The position numbers and the translations under genes were made by a program. A stretch of DNA of 64,000 nucleotides, taken from positions 2,294,001 to 2,358,000 of the forward strand of contig CAWKDN010000001.1 in the NCBI GenBank assembly GCA_963848415.1, given 5' to 3'. Below, one piece after another: positions 17,772 through 26,996 of the stretch. How positions within the stretch are numbered: position 1 is the stretch's first letter; each line of letters opens with the position of its first letter. The notes under the pieces were generated by a model, which saw only the letters and a list, made by a program, of their open reading frames with translations, had not been told where the DNA came from and ran no database searches. This DNA comes from CAVQBC01 sp963848415 (GTDB lineage: Bacteria > Actinomycetota > Thermoleophilia > Solirubrobacterales > Solirubrobacteraceae).

Positions 17772-18139
17772 GTGAAGTACCTCATCCTGATCTACAGCAA
17801 CCCCGCGTCGCGGGCGATGTGGGAGAGCTTCTCGGCCGAGGAGCGCGGCGAGGGGCTCGACTACTACGCCGGGCTGACCGAGAGCCTCGCCGCCTCGGGC
17901 GAGCTGATCGTGACCGAGGCGCTGGCTGATGCCTCGCTGACCAAGCGGGTGACCGTGCAGGGGTCTGAGACGATCACCAGCGACGGGCCGTTCGCCGAGG
18001 CCAAGGAGCTGCTGGCCGGCTTCTTCCTGGTCGAGTGCGCGAGCGCGGAGCGCGCGGTCGAGATCGCCGCGCGCGTGCCCGAGGCGGAGCTCGGGCTGGT
18101 CGAGGTCCGGCCGACCATGGAGCTCAGCGGCTTCGAGAT

Positions 18140-18143
<4 letters not shown>
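17772..18143 (+). CDS. YciI/DGPF-family protein linked to ECF42 sigma
   Basis: 123 residues from GTG 17772, chosen because AGGAGG sits 5 bases upstream (17761-17766). It carries the family motif as SDGPFAEAKELLAGFF, a ferredoxin-like alpha/beta fold, and MKYLILIYSN at the start. Its TGA overlaps the GTG of the following sigma gene (GTGA), the usual arrangement of DGPF genes with ECF42-type sigma factors. The family's biochemical role is poorly known; small-molecule binding or an accessory role to the sigma factor has been suggested. Confidence 0.85.
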
Positions 18144-19411
<1,268 letters not shown>

Positions 19412-19418
19412 AACGACG

Positions 19419-19451
19419 AGAGCCCCGGCCGGGTGACCCGGCCGGGGCTCT
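19419..19451. terminator. Bidirectional hairpin terminator
   Basis: A perfect 15 bp stem (AGAGCCCCGGCCGGG and its complement) closes a 3-base loop TGA. It lies just after the sigma gene on the plus strand and just before the convergent secreted-protein operon end, so it can serve both directions. There is no U tract, as is usual in very GC-rich actinobacteria. Confidence 0.85.
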
Positions 19452-19476
19452 GATGACGTCGCAGGTGTCGCGTGGC

Positions 19477-20997
19477 TCAGCGGCTGGGCGCCTTGAGCTT
19501 CACCTGGGCGCTGGCCGTCCCCGAGTTGCCCGCCGCGTCACGCGCGGAGAGCGAGGCGGTGACCTTCAGGCTGCCGCGGTCCTTGAGCGTGTTGAACGCG
19601 CTCCTGGACAGGCGGACCTTGAGCTGCTTGGTCGAGTTGCCCTGCACGTTGACCGTCTTTGACCCGATCGTCTTGCCGCCGCGGCGGAGCTTGACGACGA
19701 TCCGGCAGGACTGCTCGTTCTGGCACTTGACCTTCAGCGTCGCGTAGCGCGAGGCGTTGACCTTCGCGCTCGAGCCGATGACCCGCGGCTGCGGGCGCAC
19801 CGTGTCGCCCTGGGCGGGCGGGGTGACGACCGGCGGGGTGACGACCGGAGGCGTGCCGCCGCCGCCCGTGCCCGCCGCCGCCCGAGTTGCCGCCGCCGCC
19901 GGTGTTGCCGCCGCCGCCGGTGTTGCCGCCGCCGGGCGGCGTGACGGGCGGGTCCGCGTTGACCGAGCTGATCGAGACCCGGTCGAGCGCCGAGGACACC
20001 ACGGCGTCGCTGGTCGCGAAGACTGCGCGGTACTGGAGGTAGCGACGGGCCGGGCTGGCGACCGCGCCGCCGGCGCCGACCGGCTGCGAAGTCAGACCAG
20101 CTCGCGTCGGGCGAGGCCGTCTCGCCGCGTGCGGGTCTGCGATCTCCAGCGTGGCACCCGCGGGCGCGGCGGCACGTCGCCTGAGCGGCTGCCAGCCGGT
20201 CGAGGCGGTCGCCGCCGTCCAGAACTCGGGAGGTGTAGTTCCCGTTGCCCTGGAAGGGGAAGAGCACGCGCATCGAGCTGACCGAGGCGCGCAGCTGTCG
20301 TCATCGTTGAAGTCGCTCGACAGCGACCGGCATCGTCGCCGGAAGGGTGTCGGGTGCGACGATGGCGTGCTCGGCCTTCTGGACGCCGTCGACGAAGAAC
20401 GTCACCGGTCCCCGCGGCGGACGATCCGGTAGTCGTGCGGCGACCGGCGGGTCGACGCCCGGGATGGCCGTCGTTCGTGCCGCGTTCGTCGGCTGCCGAC
20501 CCGGCGCGTGCGGGCGTAGAGCCCCACAGGCAGCGCGCCGCCGCCGGTGCTGAACATCGCCCAGGGCTGTTCGTTGAAGTCCTGGCTGAGACCCGACGTG
20601 CTGGAACGGCTGGGCCGCTGAAGGTGGCGTTGGCCTCCATCGTGGCGCCCGCACCGACCTGCGCGGGGCTCGTCAGCAGCGTGCCGTCGACCGCCACCGC
20701 GCCGCCGGCGACCGTTGCCGTTCCGGTGCGGCGGATCGGTCGGCCCAAGGCGTCGACGTCCATCCTGCCGGCAGCGCCGTACCGTCGAACTGCTCGTTGA
20801 AGGTGGCCTGAGCGTGCGAGCGAGCTGGACGTCGCCGGCAGCGCCGACGCGGTGTTCGCGGACGTGCCCTGGCTGAAGTCGGCGGCAGTGTCGTCGGTGA
20901 ACGACGCGGCCTGCGCCGCGGCCGGCGCGAGCGCCAGCGTCGCGGCGGTCGCGGCCAGGGCACCGACGGCCCTGGGCATGTGGGTGGTGCGGAACAA
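19477..20997 (-). pseudogene. Secreted ConA-lectin-like protein, many frameshifts
   Basis: Best start is TTG 20997: a perfect AAGGAGG lies 6 bases upstream, while the in-frame ATG at 21015 overlaps that Shine-Dalgarno. A signal peptide ends at AAAQAASF. Recognisable pieces then alternate between frames: ATFNEQFDGTALPAGW, LTSPAQVGAGATMEANATFSGP, FNEQPWAMFSTGGGALPVGLY, VTFFVDGVQKAEHAIV, MRVLFPFQGNGNYTSRVLDGGD. Next come a GGGNTGGGG linker and an intact final 100-residue tail with cysteines in VKCQNEQSC. Together these fit a concanavalin-type beta-sandwich (LamG/DUF1349-like) plus a surface tail. At least eight frame changes fall between about 19850 and 20850. It is last in the operon with the two intact secreted proteins. 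Confidence 0.75.
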
Positions 20998-21050
20998 CGT
21001 GACCCTCCTTGGCATTGGGTGATCGTCCTTGAGTTCTGGTTCGAGTTGGA

Positions 21051-23408
21051 TCAGGCGGGCCCGCGCGGCGCGAGCAGCCGGATCGTCTTCCTGGTGGTGG
21101 CGCGGTTGCCCGAAGCGTCCTGGGCACTCGCCACCGCTGTCAGACGCAACGTCCTGGCGCGCGCGAACTTGCGGCTGGCGGCGCGGGTCAACCGAACGCT
21201 GACCCAGCGGGCCTTGCCGCCGCTGATCGTCACGGTCTTGCGCCCGACGGTGCGGCGCCCGTCCCGCAGCGACAGCGCGACCCTGCAGCGGCTCTCGCCG
21301 CGCGGGCACGTGAGCTTGAGCGAGACGGACTCGCGCGGCGCGACGCGGATCCGCGTCGGGCTGATCGTGACGCGAGGTGCGGTGCGGTCCCCACCGGGGG
21401 TCGTCGATCCACCGGACCCGCCGCCGGTCGAGCCGGACCCGCCGCCGGTCGAGCCGGACCCGCCGCCGGTCGAGCCGGACCCGCCGCCGGTCGAGCCGCC
21501 GCCACCAGTGCCACCGCCGCCACCGCCACCCGCCGGGGGCGGGGGCGCAGGCGGCTCGGTGCCGTAGGTCGTCAGATAGGCGCCCGCCTGCGCGTCGAAG
21601 GCTGCGTAGGCGACGCCCTTGACGTTGCGGACCTCGTAGTTGACAGCGGCGCCGCCGCGGCTGAGCCCGTTCAGGCCGCCGGTCGGGCCGGCCATCGGCA
21701 CCATCGCCTGCAGGCCTCGGGCGCGGCCGTCGCGCTGCAGGTTGAAGGTCAGCCGGTTGCCTTGGAAGCCAAGGCCGGTGAACGAGGAGTTGTTCCGCCC
21801 GTCGACCCAGTCGAGCATCTGCTCGGAGGAGACCACCGGCACGCCGCGCGCTTGGGCGGCTTGGATGATCTCGGCCGCCGGACCCACGGAGCGGTCCGTG
21901 TGGATGTTGGCGGTGAAGACACCGAAGTACTGCTGTGGCCCGAGCGCGTTGTCGAGCAGCGTGCTGCTGAACGCGGTGTAGCTCTGGATCTCCGACTCGT
22001 CGGGCATCTGGGTCGTCGCCTGGTAGACGTCGATCATGGCCCCGCTCTCGGAGGCGAAGCGCTGGGGCATGCCCGATCCGGTGAACATGCCCGGACGGTT
22101 CTGGACCCACTTGCCCGGCCAGTAGTAGTAGTTCGTGTCGAAGCGGACGCCTCGCTCGAGGGCGGCTGTCGCCTCGCTGTCCCAGTCGCTCCAGGCGATG
22201 CAGTGCGTGCGGTTCGTCCGCACCGGCACCGACGCCGGGTACTGCGCGTTGAAGTCGGGGAGCTGGTCGGCCCAGGAGCTCCGGATCGACGTCGGGGTGA
22301 AGTTGTTCGGGCAACCCGTGTTGAGGTGCAGGGCGAGCTCGAAGCCCTCGCCCTCGTAGGACGCCTTGCTCGGGACGTCGCTGCCCGGGTACACGTAGGA
22401 GGTCGCGCGCACGCACTCCCAGTCGGCGACGGAGCACCCCGGCGCGCTCAGTGCCCGAAAGGTGTTGAAGTGCTCCGCCGTGCCGCTGCCGCTCTGGTGG
22501 TCGTCGCCGGTCATGACCATCGCGGCCTTCTCGCCACGCGGGAGGTACCAGAAGCGCGGGAGCGGCATCCGGTCGGTGTTCATGTGCGTGAGCAGGTTCG
22601 CCAGCAGGCGCTGCTGCTCGTCCGCCTGGGGGATCTGGACCTTGCCGAGGTTGACCCAGTCGGGCTGCGGGTCCTGGGGATCCGCGCCGTAGAAGAGGTC
22701 GTCGGAGCGGTTGAGCTCGTCGAGCTCGAAGTCGCGCTCGTCGCTCTCCCACGCCGGATTGCCCTGGCGCGTGTAGACGACCGAGCGGGCCAGGTCGTAG
22801 GTGAACGCGGCCGTCTGGCCGCCCGCGCCGCCAACCGCGCGAAGTGTCACGGCCGGGTTGGCGGTCTGAGAGTTGGCGGTAGACCACAGCCGCGCGACCT
22901 CGGTCGCGCCGTTTAGCGCGTAGCGGTCGGACGTCCCGTGATACTGCATCGTCTCGCTGGTGATCCCGGCCCCGGGAGCGACACTCGGGTCGACGCGGAT
23001 ATAGCCCTCCGCGACAGTCGCCCCGCCAGCGGGTGAAATACCGAGCAGCGGGGCCAGCTGCGGGTCGGGCTTCATCGCGACGAGGTTGCCGCCGCCCGCT
23101 ACCCAACCCGACAACGCGGCCACCTGGCCGCCGTTCAGCGCGGTCTCCCCGAGCACGACCGACTGGTAGCCGGCGAGCGTTCCGGCGTTGAGGCTGCCGC
23201 TGTTGGCGACGGTGAACTCGTTGAGGCCCTCGCCACGGAGGATCTCCGCGTAGTAGCGGGCGAAGCCGCCGTCCGACACGACGAGGATCGGGCCGCCGGG
23301 GCCCTGCTCCGGAGACTGGGCCGACGCTGGGGCGGCCACGACGGCCGCCAGGACGGCGGCCACCACAGCGGTGAGCAAGAGCTTGGGGAGCGCGGTGCGC
23401 ATGGACAT
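21051..23408 (-). CDS. Secreted deacetylase-like protein with surface tail
   Basis: 785 residues with a clean signal peptide ending APASAQSPEQ. Residues about 35-270 look like a class I amidotransferase-like alpha/beta domain (ILVVSDGGFARYYAEILRGEG, then GGNLVAMKPDP). Residues about 300-620 resemble a NodB-type polysaccharide deacetylase barrel: AAMVMTGDDHQSG at the metal-site position, ELALHLNTGC, FDTNYYYWPG and VPVVSSEQMLDWVD. A glycine/serine repeat linker follows, and the last 105 residues are the shared two-cysteine tail (LTCPRGESRC). The start lies 3 bp after the upstream gene's stop, so it is translationally coupled to the DMFase-like gene. Extracellular polysaccharide processing is the most likely role, by inference. 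Confidence 0.82.
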   Translation of the reverse strand: MSMRTALPKLLLTAVVAAVLAAVVAAPASAQSPEQGPGGPILVVSDGGFARYYAEILRGEGLNEFTVANSGSLNAGTLAGYQSVVLGETALNGGQVAALSGWVAGGGNLVAMKPDPQLAPLLGISPAGGATVAEGYIRVDPSVAPGAGITSETMQYHGTSDRYALNGATEVARLWSTANSQTANPAVTLRAVGGAGGQTAAFTYDLARSVVYTRQGNPAWESDERDFELDELNRSDDLFYGADPQDPQPDWVNLGKVQIPQADEQQRLLANLLTHMNTDRMPLPRFWYLPRGEKAAMVMTGDDHQSGSGTAEHFNTFRALSAPGCSVADWECVRATSYVYPGSDVPSKASYEGEGFELALHLNTGCPNNFTPTSIRSSWADQLPDFNAQYPASVPVRTNRTHCIAWSDWDSEATAALERGVRFDTNYYYWPGKWVQNRPGMFTGSGMPQRFASESGAMIDVYQATTQMPDESEIQSYTAFSSTLLDNALGPQQYFGVFTANIHTDRSVGPAAEIIQAAQARGVPVVSSEQMLDWVDGRNNSSFTGLGFQGNRLTFNLQRDGRARGLQAMVPMAGPTGGLNGLSRGGAAVNYEVRNVKGVAYAAFDAQAGAYLTTYGTEPPAPPPPAGGGGGGGTGGGGSTGGGSGSTGGGSGSTGGGSGSTGGGSGGSTTPGGDRTAPRVTISPTRIRVAPRESVSLKLTCPRGESRCRVALSLRDGRRTVGRKTVTISGGKARWVSVRLTRAASRKFARARTLRLTAVASAQDASGNRATTRKTIRLLAPRGPA
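21412..21495. repeat. Four perfect 21 bp tandem repeats
   Basis: Unit ccggacccgccgccggtcga plus g, four copies at 21412, 21433, 21454 and 21475. On the minus strand they encode a seven-residue glycine/serine/threonine unit (GSTGGGS) in the linker between the enzyme and the tail domain of the deacetylase-like protein. Confidence 0.95.
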
Positions 23409-23411
23409 CTC

Positions 23412-25799
23412 CTAGCGCCGCGCGGAGGCGAGCAGTCGGATCGTGGTTCGGGTCGAGGTCGAGTTGCCGGCCGCGTCGCGCGCCGTGGCGGCGACGGTCA
23501 CCGACTGGGTGCCCTTGCGGGCGAGGGACCGGCGGGCGCTCCGGCTCAGTCGCAGGGCGGCGGTGCGGGTCTTGCCACCGTCGACCGTGAGCGTCCCGGA
23601 GGCGATCGTCTTGCGGCCCGCGAGCAGGCGGAGGCGCACCGTGCAACGCGTCTCGCCGCTCGGACAGGCGACCTTGAGGCGGGCGGTTCCGGTCGAGGAC
23701 ACCCGCACGCGGGTCGGGGTGAGGCGGATACGGGGCGCGGTCCGGTCGGCCGAGCCGCTGGAGCCGCCGGACCCGCCTGTCGAGCCGCCGCCGGTCGAGC
23801 CGCCGCCGGTCGAGCCGCCGGATCCGCCGGGCGTCGTCCCGCCACCGGGCGGCGTGCCTCCGCCACCGGGCGGCGTGCCTCCGCCACCGGGCGGCGTGCC
23901 TCCGCCACCGGGCGGCGTGCCACCGCCACCGGGCGGCGTGCCTCCGCCACCGGCGGGCGGCGGTCCGAGGTTGCCGCTGTCGTCGGCCGCGCGCGTGCGC
24001 AGGTCGACGGAGCCGGTCGGCGTGTAGGTGAAGGTCCAGTTCTCGCGCCCGGCCGCCGGCCGCCACGTCGAGCCGCCGTCGATCGAGACCTCGACGGCGC
24101 CCACACGGCCGCCGCCCGTGTCGGCGGCGGTGCCGGAGACCGTGACCTGGCCGCCGTTCTGGACGCTCGAGGTGACCGTCGTGGTCGGAGCGACGGTGTC
24201 GGTGGAGGCGATCGCGGGCACGCCGGTCTCCAGCGTTGCCGGCTGCGCGTCCATGTCGGCCAGCAGGTTCACGGTGGCCTGTTGCATGCGGAGGTCCGCG
24301 GGACCGCCATCGCGATCGTGGTTCGCGTCGAGCCCCCAGGTCCACTGGACGGTGCCGGCGCCGAACACCAGCGCATCGCGGCCGGCGCCGTTGTCGTCGC
24401 GGTAGAGGGTCAGGTGGTGTGTGGCGTCACCCGACCCGAACGTCGAGCCGAAGTCCAGGAGCACCTCGATGTCGCTCGCCGTCGTAGTCGACAGTCGGAC
24501 CAGGCCCGCTGGGCGAGCGCCGTTGACGGCGTCCTCGTCCCACTCATAGCCCAGTGTGTCCGGCCCGAGCGTCGCGGTCTGGTTCTGCGGCAGGCTCGCG
24601 ACGGACGTATTGCGCCACAGGCGCATCCGACCGTCGGTGGCGGGCACCCGGATGTCGGTCGTGCCCGAGTTGACCTTGAAGATCGTTCCCGTGAGCGCGT
24701 TCTCCGGATCGGCGCCTTCCGGGTTGAACGCCCGAGGATCGCGCCAGGTGCCCGTCCACGTGTTCGCGTCCGGGTCGATCTTGGCGTTGGCGTGGGTCTC
24801 CTTGTAGGTGACGAGCGTGCGGTGGTTGTTCTCCCAGCGCGTCTTCCAGAAGACCTCGTTGCCGCTGAAGAAGGCGAGGTTCACGCCCGCGTCGCGTGCC
24901 GTCTCGACGTTGGTGCGCTGCCGGCCCGACCAGTACTCGTCGTGGCCGACCGACAGGAAGGCGCGATGCTCGAGGAGCTCCGAACCGAGGCGGTCCGAGT
25001 CGACGCCGGTGGAGTAGCTGACGTCGTAGCCGTTGCGCTCCATCCAGCGGACCATCGGGTACTCGGCGTTGAACACCCAGTCCTCGGCCGCGTACTCGCG
25101 GGTCGTGAAGGGCCGGTTGTAGCTGACCTTGAAGGCGCGACCGGCGCTGGTGCCGCCCTGGTAGAGGCTGGCGCCGCCATAGCGGTTGTAGGCCTGCCAC
25201 GTGGTGTCCGAGGTCTGGAAGAGCACCTGCGAGCCGCCGCTGTCGTTGCGCACGACGAAGGGCACGTGGCTGGCGCCGCAGTCGCCGCATCCCTCGCGGA
25301 CCAGGGCGGCGAAGTAGATGCCCGAGACCGCCGTAGATGGCACCGACCAGGACGCGGACTCGGCCCAGTTCCCGCAGTCCACCATGCCGGTGGTCGAATC
25401 GAAGAGGCAGTCGGGCTGGCTTTGAGGAAGCGCTGCCGAGGGCTCGACCTGGGCGACCAACCGCGCGCCGTCGCCGCCGTAATAGCCCATGCGGTAGATG
25501 TCGAGCCGGTAGTTCGACGCGTCGGTCCTGACCTTGAAGCGGACGGACTGGCCGCGATCGACGCTGATGTCGGTGGCGAAGCCCTGCAGGTTGTCGTCGC
25601 CGTCGCCCGAGATGTCCCAGTCGCTCGGCGGGTTGCCCGGTAGGCAGTTCTCGGCCTCGATCTCGTTCGCCGGCGCGGCGCAGGACGCCATGGCGGCAGG
25701 AGCCGTCACCGCGGCAAAGACCGCGACAACCGCCGCGGCCACCCCGATCGCCACCGTCCGCCATACGGCGGTCCGTCCCACAGCGCCTCTGCGATCCAT
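23412..25799 (-). CDS. Secreted DMFase-large-subunit-like protein with surface tail
   Basis: 795 residues, first gene of the three-gene surface operon. A signal peptide ends at AAMASCAAP. Residues about 50-540 match the N,N-dimethylformamidase beta-subunit-like domain often found in exported proteins: YRLDIYRMGYYGGDGAR, TTWQAYNRYGGASLY, then SVGHDEYWSGRQR and GVNLAFFSGNEVFWKTRW. A predicted Ig-like/FN3 module follows at about 555-610, then a GGGGTPP repeat linker, then the 105-residue tail with cysteines in VACPSGETRC. The domain name does not prove amidase activity; many relatives sit in exopolysaccharide loci. The upstream 179 bp (25800-25978) should hold the promoter, which I cannot place. 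Confidence 0.83.
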   Translation of the reverse strand: MDRRGAVGRTAVWRTVAIGVAAAVVAVFAAVTAPAAMASCAAPANEIEAENCLPGNPPSDWDISGDGDDNLQGFATDISVDRGQSVRFKVRTDASNYRLDIYRMGYYGGDGARLVAQVEPSAALPQSQPDCLFDSTTGMVDCGNWAESASWSVPSTAVSGIYFAALVREGCGDCGASHVPFVVRNDSGGSQVLFQTSDTTWQAYNRYGGASLYQGGTSAGRAFKVSYNRPFTTREYAAEDWVFNAEYPMVRWMERNGYDVSYSTGVDSDRLGSELLEHRAFLSVGHDEYWSGRQRTNVETARDAGVNLAFFSGNEVFWKTRWENNHRTLVTYKETHANAKIDPDANTWTGTWRDPRAFNPEGADPENALTGTIFKVNSGTTDIRVPATDGRMRLWRNTSVASLPQNQTATLGPDTLGYEWDEDAVNGARPAGLVRLSTTTASDIEVLLDFGSTFGSGDATHHLTLYRDDNGAGRDALVFGAGTVQWTWGLDANHDRDGGPADLRMQQATVNLLADMDAQPATLETGVPAIASTDTVAPTTTVTSSVQNGGQVTVSGTAADTGGGRVGAVEVSIDGGSTWRPAAGRENWTFTYTPTGSVDLRTRAADDSGNLGPPPAGGGGTPPGGGGTPPGGGGTPPGGGGTPPGGGGTPPGGGTTPGGSGGSTGGGSTGGGSTGGSGGSSGSADRTAPRIRLTPTRVRVSSTGTARLKVACPSGETRCTVRLRLLAGRKTIASGTLTVDGGKTRTAALRLSRSARRSLARKGTQSVTVAATARDAAGNSTSTRTTIRLLASARR
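23841..23945. repeat. Five 21 bp tandem repeats, one with a single change
   Basis: Copies of gccaccgggcggcgtgcctc plus c at 23841, 23862, 23883, 23904 and 23925; the fourth has A for T near its end. They encode GGGGTPP units in the linker of the DMFase-like protein. The unit length equals that of the separate repeat in the next gene, but the sequence is different. Confidence 0.95.
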
Positions 25800-25978
25800 G
25801 CGTTCTTTACCACCATCCGTCGGGTCGAGCCGGTCGTCGCGCGCCGGCTGCGAGGTCGAGCACCTGCTTTGCCACGCACGACGACTCCAAGCCGAGCGCC
25901 GGGCGGCCTACACCCCACCAACGACACGAGAGGCCCCGAACTTGAGCGGTCCTTGGAACTTCTTTCAGCGTGTCGCTG

Positions 25979-26926
25979 TCAGGCGACGAGCACGGCGCAC
26001 AGGCGGTCGATGTCCGCGCTTCGCTCGGCGATCAGCTCCTCGGCGAGTCGCTGCAGGCGGGCGAGGTTCTCCGGGCTGGCGTCGTCGAGTGGCTCGGACG
26101 CGGGCGCGAGCTCGGTCTGCAGGCGGACGTAGCGCGGGCCCAGCAGCGCCTCGAGCTGGAAGTCGACGGTCTGCGCCGTGCCGTCGAGCGCGATGTCGAT
26201 CACCGGCCGCGCCCACTCGAGCTGGCCCCACCAGCGGGCCTCCTCGTAGCTGTAGGGGCGGGTGAGCGAGCCGGTGCCCAGTGAGGCGAGGATCGCCGGC
26301 TCGTCACGCAGCCCGGCGGCGAGCACGTCCGCGTAGGCGCACATGGCCGGGTTGGTGGCGAAGATGCCGCCGTCGATCAGGGGATAGGTCTGCGCGCCGG
26401 CGGCGTCGGTCACCTCGACCGGCTCGAAGTAGCTCGGGGCGGCCGAGGTCGCCCGGGCTGCCTCGGCCATCGAGAAGTCATAGGCCGGATCCGCCCGCGC
26501 CCGTGCCGAGCGGAAGAAGAAGGCGGAGCGGCGCTCGATGTCGTAGGCGGTGATCAGCACGTCGACCAGCGCCTCGCGCAGGCGTGTCTGACCGAGATAC
26601 TCCTCGAGCGCGTGGCCGAGGCCGTCGTCCTCGTAGCGCTCGTCGACCCAGCCGCCGACCGAGAAGATGCGCTTGACCAGCGAGCGGCGGAAGATCTTCG
26701 GGCCCTCCTCGACGTAGATGCCCGCGAGCTCCTCGGCGCTGAACGCGGGCGCCCCGCCGGCGCCCGGTCGCGCCAGGCCGCAGGCCAGGATGCCGCCGGT
26801 GGACGCGCCGGCGATCACGTCGAACAGGGTGGCTGTGCGGCGGCCGGTGCGGCGCTCGATCTCGGCGAGCACGAGCGCCGGGATCAGCCCGCGGATCCCG
26901 CCGCCGTCGATGCTGAGGACCTTCAC
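25979..26926 (-). CDS. Patatin-like phospholipase
   Basis: 315 residues from GTG 26926 (upstream codons in the same frame are a shadow of the neighbour). The patatin Ser-Asp dyad is complete: oxyanion loop DGGGIRG at residues 7-13, nucleophile GASTGG with Ser42, and DGG in PLIDGGIFATNP at about residue 195. No signal peptide, so cytosolic or membrane-associated. Acyl hydrolysis of membrane lipids is the expected activity. It lies 70 bp from the penicillin-acylase-like gene on the same strand and may share its transcript. Confidence 0.87.
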   Translation of the reverse strand: MKVLSIDGGGIRGLIPALVLAEIERRTGRRTATLFDVIAGASTGGILACGLARPGAGGAPAFSAEELAGIYVEEGPKIFRRSLVKRIFSVGGWVDERYEDDGLGHALEEYLGQTRLREALVDVLITAYDIERRSAFFFRSARARADPAYDFSMAEAARATSAAPSYFEPVEVTDAAGAQTYPLIDGGIFATNPAMCAYADVLAAGLRDEPAILASLGTGSLTRPYSYEEARWWGQLEWARPVIDIALDGTAQTVDFQLEALLGPRYVRLQTELAPASEPLDDASPENLARLQRLAEELIAERSADIDRLCAVLVA

Positions 26927-26996
26927 GGCAGCGATGCTACGCGGGCGGGGGTCGGAGTGGCCGCCGGCGCCGCGTGCGCCGCCGGCCCGCGCTCCG

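Noticed and set aside
23841..23945. CRISPR array
   Set aside because: Units are contiguous without spacers and keep a coding frame; a protein linker repeat.
20092..24345. 1417-codon open frame on the minus strand
   Set aside because: Mostly off-frame reading of the two secreted-protein genes; only its final part (signal peptide near 20997) is real and was used for the ConA-like gene.
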